Source: CALJEL01 sp041082235 (GTDB taxonomy: Bacteria; Nitrospirota; Thermodesulfovibrionia; Thermodesulfovibrionales; CALJEL01). From it: 21,840 nt of DNA. A model generated the notes under the pieces. It did not search any database and was not told where the DNA came from. It saw only the letters and a program-made list of their open reading frames with translations. Below are positions 1 to 7,127 of the stretch, piece by piece. Every line of letters starts with the position of its first letter. Position 1 is the first letter of the stretch. Position numbers and translations under genes: made by a program. The DNA lies in contig JBDOIG010000283.1 of NCBI GenBank assembly GCA_041082235.1, positions 1 through 21,840 on the forward strand, in the 5' to 3' direction.

Positions 1-1
1 G

Positions 2-157
2 CTACCTGAGGGGGTGGAGATGGTGATGCCTGGTGACAATGTAAACATAACAGTGGAGCTAATAGCACCCATAGCCCTTGAGAAGGAGTTAAGGTTTGCC
101 ATAAGGGAAGGAGGAAGGACAGTGGGTGCAGGTGTGGTAACGGAGATTATAGAATAA
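2..157 (+). CDS. tuf: Elongation factor Tu, C-terminal fragment (5' end outside window)
   Basis: The open frame at the window edge gives 51 residues ending in GGRTVGAGVVTEIIE and TAA. This is the highly conserved end of domain III of EF-Tu, the GTPase that delivers aminoacyl-tRNA to the ribosomal A site. The stretch MPGDNVNITVEL is the matching beta-strand region. The true start lies upstream of the window. The stop is followed after two bases by rpsJ, so tuf is very probably co-transcribed with the S10 operon, as where the str and S10 operons are joined. Identification is firm although only about one eighth of the protein is visible. Confidence 0.95.
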   Translation, partial: LPEGVEMVMPGDNVNITVELIAPIALEKELRFAIREGGRTVGAGVVTEIIE

Positions 158-159
158 AC

Positions 160-465
160 ATGAATCAAAAGATCAGGATAAAATTAAGGGCTTATGATTA
201 CAGACTGCTTGATCAGTCTGTAAAGGAGATAGTGGAGACTGCGCAGAGGACAGGTGCGCGTGTGGCAGGACCCGTACCTCTGCCAACGAAGATAAGCAGG
301 GTTACAGTTCTCAGGTCTCCACACATTGACAAAAAGTCAAGAGAGCAATTTGAAATCAGAACTCATAAGAGACTTCTTGACATATATGACCCAACACCTC
401 AGACAGTAGATGCCCTTATGAAACTTGAGCTGGCTGCAGGTGTTGATGTGGAGATTAAGCTATGA
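160..465 (+). CDS. rpsJ: 30S ribosomal protein S10
   Basis: This 101-residue protein (about 103 in E. coli) matches S10 throughout: IRIKLRAYDYRLLDQS at the start, the GPVPLPTKI loop, and EQFEIRTHKRLLDI near residues 62-75. S10 sits in the 30S head and in many bacteria also acts as NusE, contacting NusB and NusG in antitermination. The ATG is two bases after the tuf stop. The nearest Shine-Dalgarno-like GGAG (142-145) is unusually far, so translation may depend on coupling to tuf. The gene ends with a 4-base overlap with rplC. Confidence 0.97.
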   Translation: MNQKIRIKLRAYDYRLLDQSVKEIVETAQRTGARVAGPVPLPTKISRVTVLRSPHIDKKSREQFEIRTHKRLLDIYDPTPQTVDALMKLELAAGVDVEIKL

Positions 466-1076
466 CGGGAATACTCGGCAAGAAAATAGGGATGACACAG
501 ATATTTATTGAAGATGGCAGGGCGATTCCGGTCACTGTTATTCAGGCAGGCCCGTGTCCAGTTATTGATATAAAAACTCCTGAAAGAGATGGATATGAAG
601 CAGTGAAAATCGGTTTTGAAGAACTTAATAAGGTTAAAAATATCACAAGGCCTCTTCTTGGGATATTCAAGAAGGCTGGTTTAAAGCCTCATAGAATAAT
701 AAAAGAATTCAGGATGAGCGGTCTTAAGGTGGGAGACCTTGTTACAGTAGATAGATTTAAAAAAGGTGACAGGATATCTGTAAGTGGAATTTCTAAGGGA
801 AAAGGATTTCAGGGAATTATGAAGAGGTGCAGGGCACATGGTGGTCCTGGCTCCCATGGCTCCATGTTCAACAGGGCACCTGGTTCAATTGGTTCAAGTT
901 CTTTCCCCTCAAGGGTATGGAAGAATAAGAGCATGCCAGGTCATATGGGTTCCGAGAGGATGACGGTAAAGAATCTTACAGTTATAGAAGTTATGCCTGA
1001 GAAGAATCTCCTATTAATAAAGGGTGCTGTCCCGGGAGCCTATGGAAGCTATGTGGAGATAAGAAAGGAAGATTGA
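462..1076 (+). CDS. rplC: 50S ribosomal protein L3
   Basis: The 204-residue product begins MTGILGKKIGMTQIF, the signature L3 N-terminus, and carries the internal long loop RAHGGPGSHGSMFNRAPGS (about residues 122-140) that reaches towards the peptidyl transferase centre. L3 is an early 23S rRNA-binding assembly protein. The start overlaps the rpsJ stop in an ATGA arrangement, typical of translational coupling. The rplD start lies two bases after this stop. Length is close to the usual 205-210. There is no sign of truncation. Confidence 0.97.
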   Translation: MTGILGKKIGMTQIFIEDGRAIPVTVIQAGPCPVIDIKTPERDGYEAVKIGFEELNKVKNITRPLLGIFKKAGLKPHRIIKEFRMSGLKVGDLVTVDRFKKGDRISVSGISKGKGFQGIMKRCRAHGGPGSHGSMFNRAPGSIGSSSFPSRVWKNKSMPGHMGSERMTVKNLTVIEVMPEKNLLLIKGAVPGAYGSYVEIRKED

Positions 1077-1077
1077 T

Positions 1078-1695
1078 ATGGAGATAGATATTAGGGATAT
1101 AAATAATTCTGTTATTGGTAAATATACTACGGAGAAACTTGATCCTGCCTCTGTAAAAGAAGAGGTGATTCATCAGGTGGTTGTAAACTATCTTGCCAAT
1201 CAGAGGCAGGGCACACATTCCACAAAGACACGTGGTGAAGTAAGCGGAGGTGGCAGGAAGCCCTGGAGGCAGAAGCATACAGGCAGGGCAAGACAGGGTA
1301 GTATCAGGGCTCCCCACTGGGTTGGTGGCGCAATAGTCTTTGGACCAAAACCAAGAGATTATTTCTACGAATTACCAAAGGCACTCAGGAAGGTTGCATT
1401 AAGAGAGGCAATTGAGGGAAAGCTCAGAGATAATGAACTTTTTCTTTTAGATAGCATCAAGATTGATAAGCCAAAGACAAAAGAGATGGTCTCAATACTT
1501 AAGAAACTGGGGCTTGACGGAAGCGTCTTAATAATTACACCAGATAAGGATGAGAATCTTATACTTTCCTCAAGGAATATCCCACAGGTTACAGTGAAAA
1601 GAGTACTTGATGTAAATGCCTATGATATCGTAAGTCATAATAGAGTTCTTGTTTTGAAAGAAGCTATGCAGAAACTGGAGGCTGAGCGGCTATGA
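1078..1695 (+). CDS. rplD: 50S ribosomal protein L4
   Basis: L4 binds domain I of 23S rRNA and projects an extended loop into the exit tunnel. The 205-residue product has the expected loop with TRGEVSGGGRKPWRQKHTGR (about residues 51-70) and RQGSIRAPHWVGGA, followed by the alpha/beta globular part. In E. coli L4 is also the repressor of the S10 operon; no equivalent leader can be judged here because the operon continues from tuf. The stop overlaps the rplW ATG by four bases. Confidence 0.97.
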   Translation: MEIDIRDINNSVIGKYTTEKLDPASVKEEVIHQVVVNYLANQRQGTHSTKTRGEVSGGGRKPWRQKHTGRARQGSIRAPHWVGGAIVFGPKPRDYFYELPKALRKVALREAIEGKLRDNELFLLDSIKIDKPKTKEMVSILKKLGLDGSVLIITPDKDENLILSSRNIPQVTVKRVLDVNAYDIVSHNRVLVLKEAMQKLEAERL

Positions 1696-1985
1696 ATCTT
1701 ACTATATACGATGTGATAAAAAGCCCCCTTTTTACAGAAAAAGGGCATTTTATAAAAGAAAGAGAAAACAAGATACTGCTTGAAGTTCATCCAGAGGCTA
1801 ATAAGATAATGATAAAGAAGGCAGTTGAAGAGCTCTTTAAGGTAAAGGTGGAAAAGGTAAACATCATCAATACAAAAGGAAAGATGAGAAGGCGGGGTCG
1901 TTATGAAGGCTTTTCTTCTGGAATAAAGAAGGCAATAGTAACCCTGAAGCCTGGAGAGAAACTTGATTTCATTGAAGGAGCGTGA
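1692..1985 (+). CDS. rplW: 50S ribosomal protein L23
   Basis: The 97-residue protein shows the L23 pattern: YDVIKSPLFTEKG at the N-terminus, the NKIMIKKAVEELFKVKVEKVN helix-strand unit, and KMRRRGRYEGFSSGIKKAIVTL towards the end. L23 lies at the tunnel exit and forms the docking site for trigger factor, SRP and the translocon. It starts inside the rplD stop (4-base overlap) and precedes rplB by six bases. Length and order are normal. Confidence 0.96.
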   Translation: MNLTIYDVIKSPLFTEKGHFIKERENKILLEVHPEANKIMIKKAVEELFKVKVEKVNIINTKGKMRRRGRYEGFSSGIKKAIVTLKPGEKLDFIEGA

Positions 1986-1991
1986 TGCCCG

Positions 1992-2810
1992 ATGGGAATA
2001 AAGGTTTATAAGCCAGCATCTCCTGGAAGAAGGTTCATGACATCATCTGACTTTACGGATGTCACTGCTGAGGAACCTTATAAGCCTCTTACCGTACCTT
2101 TAAAAAAGACAGGAGGAAGGAATCATTTTGGCAGAGTAACAGCCTGGCACAGGGGTGGCGGAAACAAGAGGCTATACAGGATAATAGATTTTAAACGGGA
2201 TAAGCTTGGTATCCCCGCAAAGGTTGAGACCATAGAATATGATCCCAACAGGTCTGCAAGGATAGCCCTCTTGAAGTATGCTGATGGTGAGCGTAGATAT
2301 ATCATTGCTCCCCTTGGTTTGAAGGTTGGGGATGAGGTGATGGCAGGCAGCGGAGTGGAGGTAAAGGTCGGTAACGCCATGCCACTCAATGAGATCCCCC
2401 TTGGCACATTCATCCATAATATAGAACTACGTCCTGGCGAGGGTGGAAAACTTGTTCGCGCAGCTGGTACAGCAGCTCAGCTTGTGGCAAAGGAGGACAA
2501 GTATGTTCAGGTAAAGATGCCATCAGGTGAAGTCAGGGTGGTGCTTTCCAATTGTATGGCTACAATCGGTCAGGTGAGCAATCCTGATCATGAAAATATA
2601 TCTATTGGAAAGGCAGGAAGAATGAGATGGCTTGGAAGGAGACCCATTGTAAGGGGTGTGGCCATGAATCCAATAGACCATCCCCTTGGAGGTGGTGAAG
2701 GAAAGAGCTCTGGTGGAAGGCCAGCATGCACTCCATGGGGAAAACCTGAGGGTGTCAAGACAAGAAAGAATAAAAAGACAGATAAATTTATTGTGAAGAG
2801 GCGCAAATGA
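1992..2810 (+). CDS. rplB: 50S ribosomal protein L2
   Basis: The 272-residue product (273 in E. coli) contains GRNHFGRVTAWHRGGGNKRLYR (split by family as the N-terminal RNA-binding part) and the conserved C-terminal segment GVAMNPIDHPLGGGEG. L2 bridges 23S domains and is needed for subunit association and peptidyl transferase assembly. The histidine of DHP is present; the following position is Leu where E. coli has His (DHPHGGGEG), a substitution I believe occurs in other bacteria. The start ATG at 1992 is taken over the upstream region because MGIKVYKPASPGRR is the usual N-terminus. Confidence 0.96.
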   Translation: MGIKVYKPASPGRRFMTSSDFTDVTAEEPYKPLTVPLKKTGGRNHFGRVTAWHRGGGNKRLYRIIDFKRDKLGIPAKVETIEYDPNRSARIALLKYADGERRYIIAPLGLKVGDEVMAGSGVEVKVGNAMPLNEIPLGTFIHNIELRPGEGGKLVRAAGTAAQLVAKEDKYVQVKMPSGEVRVVLSNCMATIGQVSNPDHENISIGKAGRMRWLGRRPIVRGVAMNPIDHPLGGGEGKSSGGRPACTPWGKPEGVKTRKNKKTDKFIVKRRK

Positions 2811-2911
2811 TGAGGGAGATTATAGAGAAAACAGAGTTTAAAGAGAGGTCGGGCTTCCGACTGCTGACTTTTGCTTTATGTAGCAGGAGGCATTATGCCG
2901 AGGTCGCTTAA
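2810..2911 (+). CDS. Possible small ORF bridging the rplB-rpsS gap (33 codons)
   Basis: An ATG at 2810 shares its first base with the rplB TGA (TGATG arrangement) and opens 33 codons ending at a TAA inside the first codons of rpsS. The product is basic, starts MREIIEKTEFKERSGF and matches nothing I recognise. The gap between rplB and rpsS is otherwise empty apart from a short stem (2848-2861, GTCGG / CCGAC around GCTT). The ORF may only let terminating ribosomes run on to rpsS, or may be chance. Confidence 0.25.
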   Translation: MREIIEKTEFKERSGFRLLTFALCSRRHYAEVA

Positions 2912-3179
2912 AAAAGGTCCATTTGTTGAGCCGAAACTAATGAAAAAGGTTTTAGCCATGATTGACAGTGGTGATAAAAAGATTATAAAGACATGGTCAA
3001 GAAGGTCTACTATTGTGCCTGAATTTATTGGTTTTACCTTTGCTGTTCATAATGGAAAGAAGTTTATACCCGTCTATGTGACAGAAAATATGGTCGGTCA
3101 TAAACTCGGTGAATTTGCACCTACAAGGACATTTAAAGGTCACGGTAGCGCAGCAGAAAAGGTGGAGAAAAAGGGATAA
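2895..3179 (+). CDS. rpsS: 30S ribosomal protein S19
   Basis: The start is set at 2895, giving MPRSLKKGPFVEPKL, the standard S19 N-terminus, with GCAGGAGG immediately upstream; a longer in-frame reading from 2871 adds only eight unconserved residues. The 94-residue product (92 in E. coli) contains TWSRRSTIVPEFIGFTFAVHNGKKF and ends with the FAPTRTFKGHG motif. S19 sits in the 30S head near the A site and contacts S13. The rplV start follows after three bases. Confidence 0.96.
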   Translation: MPRSLKKGPFVEPKLMKKVLAMIDSGDKKIIKTWSRRSTIVPEFIGFTFAVHNGKKFIPVYVTENMVGHKLGEFAPTRTFKGHGSAAEKVEKKG

Positions 3180-3182
3180 AAT

Positions 3183-3533
3183 ATGGAGTCAAAGGCAATA
3201 GCAAGATATATCAGGATAACTCCAAGGAAGGCAAGGAGGGTGCTTGACCTTATCAGGGGTAAGAAGGCAGGAGAGGCTGTAATTGCCCTGAGATTCATGC
3301 CTTATCGGGCGGCTCGTTATGTAGAGAAGGTCCTCAGGTCTGCGATGGCTAATGCAATGCAGAAATCACCCAATCTTGATGTTGATTCACTTAAGATAGC
3401 CCATGCTGTTGCTGATGAGGGCCCTATGATGAAGAGGATAGAACAGAGGGCAATGGGAAGGGCAAATGTTATTAGAAAAAAGACCTGTCATATTACAATA
3501 GTGCTTGCCTCTGAGCAAGAAAAGGAGGTTTAG
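3183..3533 (+). CDS. rplV: 50S ribosomal protein L22
   Basis: The 116-residue protein has the L22 features: ARYIRITPRKARRVLDLIRG at residues 6-25 and the C-terminal hairpin region KRIEQRAMGRANVIRKKTCHITIVL, whose tip lines the exit tunnel next to L4. Changes in this loop are a known route to macrolide resistance; none is evident here. A strong Shine-Dalgarno for the next gene (AAAGGAGG, 3521-3528) lies in its last codons. Length is near the usual 110-115. Confidence 0.96.
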   Translation: MESKAIARYIRITPRKARRVLDLIRGKKAGEAVIALRFMPYRAARYVEKVLRSAMANAMQKSPNLDVDSLKIAHAVADEGPMMKRIEQRAMGRANVIRKKTCHITIVLASEQEKEV

Positions 3534-3534
3534 T

Positions 3535-4209
3535 TTGGGACAGAAGGTTCATCCTTTTGCAAACAGAATAGGGATAATCAGGACATGGGATTCAAGATGG
3601 TTTGCCCGTAAGGCAAAGGATTTTTCACATTTACTCAATGAAGACATAAATATCAGGAAGAGCCTGAAAGAGAGATTGTATCACGCTGGCGTATCAAAGA
3701 TAGAGATAGAGAGAATAGGCCAGAAGATGAGAATTACAATTCATACTGCAAGGCCTGGCATCATAATTGGTAAAAAGGGAGCAGAGGTTGACAGGCTTAA
3801 AAAAGAGCTTGAAGTGCTTACTGGCAAGCAGGTAAATATAGATATAAAAGAAATAAGAAAACCTGAGCTTGATGCCCAGCTTGTGGCTGAGAATATCGCC
3901 CTTCAACTTGAAAAGAGGGTATCCTTCAGAAGGGCCATGAAAAAGGCGGTATCAAGTGCTCTTAGATTTGGTGCCCTTGGTGTTAAGGTTTCCTGTGCCG
4001 GAAGGCTTGCAGGAGCTGAGATTGCAAGGGCTGAGTGGTACAGAGAAGGAAGGGTACCTCTTCATACATTCAGGGCTGATATAGATTATGGATTCAGTGA
4101 GGCCAGGACAACGTACGGAAAGATCGGAGTAAAGGTCTGGATATACAAGGGTGAAATATTGCCAGAAAGGGCGACGGTGTCTGCAGAGGGTGAAACATCA
4201 TGGGGTTAA
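3535..4209 (+). CDS. rpsC: 30S ribosomal protein S3 (TTG start)
   Basis: The reading frame has no suitable ATG near the conserved N-terminus. I choose TTG at 3535, giving (M)GQKVHPFANRIGI, the normal S3 beginning, with AAAGGAGG six bases upstream; an ATG start at 3505 would add ten residues inside rplV. The product of 224 residues has a KH domain with the RPGIIIGKKGAEVD loop and the C-terminal S3 fold (GVKVSCAGRLAGAEIAR). S3 forms the mRNA entry channel with S4 and S5. A 56-base gap follows before rplP. Confidence 0.93.
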   Translation: MGQKVHPFANRIGIIRTWDSRWFARKAKDFSHLLNEDINIRKSLKERLYHAGVSKIEIERIGQKMRITIHTARPGIIIGKKGAEVDRLKKELEVLTGKQVNIDIKEIRKPELDAQLVAENIALQLEKRVSFRRAMKKAVSSALRFGALGVKVSCAGRLAGAEIARAEWYREGRVPLHTFRADIDYGFSEARTTYGKIGVKVWIYKGEILPERATVSAEGETSWG

Positions 4210-4265
4210 AACAGTTTGTCTGTGCCCTGAGATGGTAATAAACCAGAAGAGAGAGGGACTTAAAG

Positions 4266-4685
4266 ATGTTAATGCCTAAAAAAGTTAAGTACAGAAAGAT
4301 GCAGAAAGGCAGGATGTATGGAAAGGCATACAGAGGTAGCTCTATTGCCTTTGGAGAATTTGGCCTGAAGGCCCTTGAGCCTGGCTGGATAACAAGCAGG
4401 CAGATTGAGGCAGCGAGGGTGGCTATACAGAGACATCTAAAGAGAGGCGGTAAACTCTGGATACGGATATTCCCGGATAAACCCATTACAAAAAAACCTG
4501 CTGAGACAAGGATGGGTAAAGGAAAGGGCAATCCTGAATACTGGGTTGCTGTTGTAAAGCCAGGGCGGATACTTTATGAGATCGGTGGAGTAAGTGAACA
4601 GGTTGCTATGGAGGCAATGAGGCTGGCTTCTTATAAACTACCGGTTGCGACAAAAATTGTAAAGAGAGAGGAGGCCCTGTTATGA
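4266..4685 (+). CDS. rplP: 50S ribosomal protein L16
   Basis: MLMPKKVKYRKMQKGRMYG is the canonical L16 N-terminus, so the first ATG (4266) is kept. The 139 residues (136 in E. coli) include ALEPGWITSRQIEAARVAI and the IFPDKPITKKPAETRMGKGKG segment that reaches the A-site tRNA. L16 organises the elongator tRNA binding sites. The upstream 4210-4265 gap contains only a 12-codon ORF and no clear regulatory structure. The stop overlaps the rpmC start by four bases. Confidence 0.96.
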   Translation: MLMPKKVKYRKMQKGRMYGKAYRGSSIAFGEFGLKALEPGWITSRQIEAARVAIQRHLKRGGKLWIRIFPDKPITKKPAETRMGKGKGNPEYWVAVVKPGRILYEIGGVSEQVAMEAMRLASYKLPVATKIVKREEALL

Positions 4686-4888
4686 AGGCTTCCAAACTCA
4701 GGGAACTCACTGTTGAGGAACTCAGGCAAAAGGAGAATGAACTGAGAAAGGAGCTTCTTCACCTGAGAATTCAGAAATCAACAGGTGATATACAGAATCC
4801 TAATAGATTGAGACAGGTTAAAAGGGACATAGCAAGGGTCCTTACAATAATAACTGAAAAACAATCAGGGTCTCCAGAAAATCATTAG
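4682..4888 (+). CDS. rpmC: 50S ribosomal protein L29, with repeat-derived C-terminal tail
   Basis: The 68-residue protein (63 in E. coli) is a two-helix L29: KASKLRELTVEELRQKENEL, then RNPNRLRQVKRDIARVLTIITE-type second helix. L29 lies near the tunnel exit beside L23. Its last residues (about 62-68, ending SGSPENH) and its TAG stop fall inside a 36-base palindromic repeat (4868-4903) that also occurs after rplE and inside the lytic transglycosylase gene. The tail has probably been rewritten by insertion of that repeat, at a tolerant position. Confidence 0.94.
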   Translation: MKASKLRELTVEELRQKENELRKELLHLRIQKSTGDIQNPNRLRQVKRDIARVLTIITEKQSGSPENH

Positions 4889-4903
4889 ATTTTTTGGGGT
4901 ACT
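4868..4903. repeat. Dispersed palindromic repeat, copy 1 (end of rpmC)
   Basis: GGGTC...AAAATC, a short centre, then AGATTTTTTGGGGTAC. Aligned without gaps to 6472-6507 it matches at 27 of 36 positions, including AGATTTTTT exactly. It contains the rpmC stop codon (4886-4888). This is the most diverged of the three copies and its arms pair less well than the others. Confidence 0.6.
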
Positions 4904-4930
4904 TAAAAAGGTATCATAGAGGATAGAATT

Positions 4931-5221
4931 ATGCCAAAGAAGATTTTTACTGGGAAGGTTGTTAGTGACAGGATGGACAAGACAGTTGTTGTAGAAGTAA
5001 CGAGACTTGTCCAGCACCCGGTCTATAAGAAGACCGTTAAATACAGGAAAAAATTTATGGCCCATGATGAGGGAAACAGGTGCAAGGTTGGCGATATTGT
5101 GTCAATTGTAGAGTCAAGGCCCCTTAGCAGGCGTAAGAGATGGGTTGTGCTTGATATTGTGAAAAAGGCAGTTACTTCACCTGAAGTCAGAGACCCTTTA
5201 ACTGAGGGAGGTCTGAAATGA
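4931..5221 (+). CDS. rpsQ: 30S ribosomal protein S17
   Basis: The protein has the OB-fold S17 pattern: FTGKVVSDRMDKTVVVEV at residues 5-22, HPVYKKTVKYRKKFMAHDE, then GDIVSIVESRPLSRRKRWVV. It binds the 5' domain of 16S rRNA and is an early assembly protein. At 96 residues it is about 12 longer than E. coli S17, with an acidic unconserved C-terminal tail. The 42-base gap before it is largely occupied by the palindromic repeat ending rpmC. The stop overlaps rplN by four bases. Confidence 0.95.
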   Translation: MPKKIFTGKVVSDRMDKTVVVEVTRLVQHPVYKKTVKYRKKFMAHDEGNRCKVGDIVSIVESRPLSRRKRWVVLDIVKKAVTSPEVRDPLTEGGLK

Positions 5222-5586
5222 TACAGCTCAGGACAATGCTTGAGGTCGCTGACAACTCAGGTGCCAAAAAGGTTCAATGTATAAAGGTGCTTGGTGGTTT
5301 TCATAAAAAATATGCCAGACTCGGTGATGTTATAATTGTCAGCGTCAAAGAGGCCCTTCCTGACAGTAATATTAAGAAGGGAGATAAGGCAAAGGCCGTG
5401 GTTGTGAGGACCAAAAAGGAGACCAGAAGACCTGATGGAACCTATATTAGGTTTGATCAGAACGCTGTTGTCCTGATCAATGCCCAGGGAGAACCCATAG
5501 GCACAAGGATATTCGGGCCTGTTGCAAGAGAGCTTAGATGGAAGGAGTTCACAAAAATAATCTCACTTGCGCCAGAGGTTCTTTAA
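5218..5586 (+). CDS. rplN: 50S ribosomal protein L14
   Basis: MIQLRTMLEVADNSGAKKV and the RFDQNAVVLINAQGEPIGTRIFGPVARELR run (about residues 77-107) identify L14, which contributes to bridge B8 between the subunits and to the RsfS anti-association site. Length is 122 residues (123 in E. coli). It opens the spc block but overlaps rpsQ by four bases, so no separate promoter is likely here. The rplX start follows after a GGAGG nine bases from this stop. Confidence 0.97.
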   Translation: MIQLRTMLEVADNSGAKKVQCIKVLGGFHKKYARLGDVIIVSVKEALPDSNIKKGDKAKAVVVRTKKETRRPDGTYIRFDQNAVVLINAQGEPIGTRIFGPVARELRWKEFTKIISLAPEVL

Positions 5587-5595
5587 GGAGGAAGG

Positions 5596-5916
5596 ATGTC
5601 ATTGAGGATAAAAAAGAATGATACAGTAGTTGTAATATCAGGAAAACATAAAGGTAAAAGGGGCAGGGTAATAAGAGTATTGCCATCTAATGATAAGGTA
5701 ATAGTTGAAAAGATTAATATTGTAAAAAGGCATATGAAGCCGAGTAAGAAATATGCTCAGGGAGGTATTATCGAAAAAGAGGCTCCCATTCATATATCAA
5801 ATGTTATGCTTCTTTGCCCCAAATGTGATAAACCAACAAGGATAGGTAGCCAGCTCCTGTCTGATGGCAATAAGGTCAGGGTCTGCAAGAAGTGTAAGGA
5901 GGTAATAGATACATAA
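5596..5916 (+). CDS. rplX: 50S ribosomal protein L24 with cysteine-pair tail
   Basis: A KOW motif occupies the N-terminal third (KNDTVVVISGKHKGKRGRVIRV). The 106-residue product matches L24, an initiator of 50S assembly that binds the 5' end of 23S rRNA. The C-terminal part carries two CxxC pairs, C74/C77 and C97/C100, as in many bacterial L24 proteins, where they could hold a metal; E. coli L24 differs here. The stop TAA and the next ATG share one base (TAATG), a tight coupling with rplE. Confidence 0.95.
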   Translation: MSLRIKKNDTVVVISGKHKGKRGRVIRVLPSNDKVIVEKINIVKRHMKPSKKYAQGGIIEKEAPIHISNVMLLCPKCDKPTRIGSQLLSDGNKVRVCKKCKEVIDT

Positions 5917-6470
5917 TGGTCCCGAGATTGAAGGAAAAATTCAGGAAAGAAATAGTTACAGCTATGATAAAGGAATTTTCATATAAGAATATTATGGAGG
6001 TGCCTCGCCTTACAAAGGTTGTTATAAATGTGGGGCTTGGAGAGGCAATCCAGAACATAAAACTACTGGAGACGGTACAGAAAGAGGTCGCTCAAATAAC
6101 AGGCCAGAGGCCTGTTCAGACAAGGGCAAAGAAGGCAATAGCTGCCTTTAAACTGAGGAAGGGAGTTCCCATAGGATGCATGGTAACACTCAGGGGTGAC
6201 AGGATGTATGAATTCCTTGATAGATTTATCAATCTCAGCCTTCCTAGGATAAGGGATTTTAAAGGTGTACCTACTAAAAGTTTTGATGGACATGGCAATT
6301 ATACACTTGGAATAAAGGAGCAGCTCATATTCCCTGAGATAGATGCAGATAAGGTTGATTTCATTTATGGAATGGATATAACCATATGCACAACAGCGAA
6401 GACAGATGAAGAGGCAATGGCATTGCTCAAACATCTGGGTATGCCTTTCAGGAAAGGTGTTAAGAAATAG
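5916..6470 (+). CDS. rplE: 50S ribosomal protein L5
   Basis: The 184-residue protein (179 in E. coli) has the L5 pattern: MEVPRLTKVVINVGLGEA (about residues 26-43), GQRPVQTRAKKAIAAFKLRKG, the LPRIRDFKGV motif and the ITICTTAKTDEEAMALL C-terminus. L5 carries 5S rRNA into the central protuberance and contacts P-site tRNA and S13. It starts on the last base of rplX. A palindromic repeat follows two bases after its stop. Confidence 0.97.
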   Translation: MVPRLKEKFRKEIVTAMIKEFSYKNIMEVPRLTKVVINVGLGEAIQNIKLLETVQKEVAQITGQRPVQTRAKKAIAAFKLRKGVPIGCMVTLRGDRMYEFLDRFINLSLPRIRDFKGVPTKSFDGHGNYTLGIKEQLIFPEIDADKVDFIYGMDITICTTAKTDEEAMALLKHLGMPFRKGVKK

Positions 6471-6471
6471 C

Positions 6472-6507
6472 GGGTCCCTAAAAAATCTCAAGATTTTTTT
6501 GGATACC
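6472..6507. repeat. Dispersed palindromic repeat, copy 2 (rplE-rpsN spacer)
   Basis: The left arm GGGTCCCTAAAAAATCT (6472-6488), a CA centre, and a right arm of 17 bases (6491-6507) pair at 13 of 17 positions, including nine consecutive pairs next to the centre. The 16 bases at 6472-6487 recur exactly, inverted, at 16897-16912. The T-run on the right arm could also make it a weak terminator or attenuator within the operon, but an AT-only core makes that doubtful. Confidence 0.7.
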
Positions 6508-6523
6508 AGGAAGGAGAAATCAA

Positions 6524-6709
6524 ATGGCCAGAGTTTGCATGATTGAAAAATCTAAAAGGCCCCCAAAATTCAGTACACGGCAGAGAAATAGATGTAGGGT
6601 CTGCGGAAGGCCGAGGGCATATTTAAGAAAATTTGGACTTTGCAGGGTATGTTTTAGAGAACTAGCACATCAGGGACTTATCCCTGGAGTGAGAAAGGCA
6701 AGCTGGTAA
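6524..6709 (+). CDS. rpsN: 30S ribosomal protein S14, short zinc-binding type
   Basis: At 61 residues this is the short (type Z) S14 rather than the about 100-residue zinc-free form. The two cysteine pairs are visible in CRVCGRP and CRVCFRELA (residues 24/27 and 40/43), followed by the invariant end IPGVRKASW. S14 belongs to the 30S head and joins late in assembly. AGGAG lies a few bases before the ATG. The rpsH start comes 12 bases after the stop. Confidence 0.96.
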   Translation: MARVCMIEKSKRPPKFSTRQRNRCRVCGRPRAYLRKFGLCRVCFRELAHQGLIPGVRKASW

Positions 6710-6721
6710 TAGAGGTGAAGA

Positions 6722-7114
6722 ATGGTTACTGATCCCATAGCTGATATGCTTACAAGGATAAGAAATGCCATAATGATAAGAGCGGAAAAGGTTGATGTGC
6801 CCGCCTCAAGGCTGAAGCTTGAGATAGCAAAGATAATGAAAGAAGGAGGATTTATCAGGGGATATAAGATAATAAAAGATAAGAGGCAAGGCACATTAAG
6901 AATCTCTTTGAAATATGCAGATGGTCAATCCGCTATAAACGGTCTCAGGAGGATAAGCAAACCAGGTAGAAGGGTATATGTAGGGGTTGATAAACTTCCT
7001 CAGGTGATGGGAGGAGTTGGCATGGCGATCCTTAGCACACCAAAGGGAGTGATGTCTGACAAGAGATGCCGTGAGGCAAAGGTTGGCGGAGAGGTTCTCT
7101 GTTATATCTGGTGA
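6722..7114 (+). CDS. rpsH: 30S ribosomal protein S8
   Basis: The 130-residue product has MVTDPIADMLTRIRNA at the start and ILSTPKGVMSDKRCREAKVGGEVLCYIW at the end (shown in two parts by the family as the 16S helix-binding C-terminal domain), both diagnostic of S8. S8 binds helix 21 of 16S rRNA; in E. coli it also represses the spc operon by binding the L5 region of the message. Length equals that of E. coli S8. The next gene starts 13 bases after the stop. Confidence 0.97.
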   Translation: MVTDPIADMLTRIRNAIMIRAEKVDVPASRLKLEIAKIMKEGGFIRGYKIIKDKRQGTLRISLKYADGQSAINGLRRISKPGRRVYVGVDKLPQVMGGVGMAILSTPKGVMSDKRCREAKVGGEVLCYIW

Positions 7115-7127
7115 AAGGAGTTTAAAA

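Noticed and set aside
148..160. TATAGA exactly six bases before the rpsJ ATG, like the leaderless promoters
   Set aside because: It lies in the conserved EIIE-stop end of tuf, which constrains the bases, and there is no -35 box or TGn extension. Kept only as a coincidence to test.
2123..2417. Minus-strand open frames inside rplB and similar long frames opposite ribosomal genes
   Set aside because: They are antisense shadows of strongly conserved coding sequence with no ribosome binding site or recognisable protein.
4200..4238. Twelve-codon ORF between rpsC and rplP
   Set aside because: Too short, no clear ribosome binding site, and no feature beyond chance.
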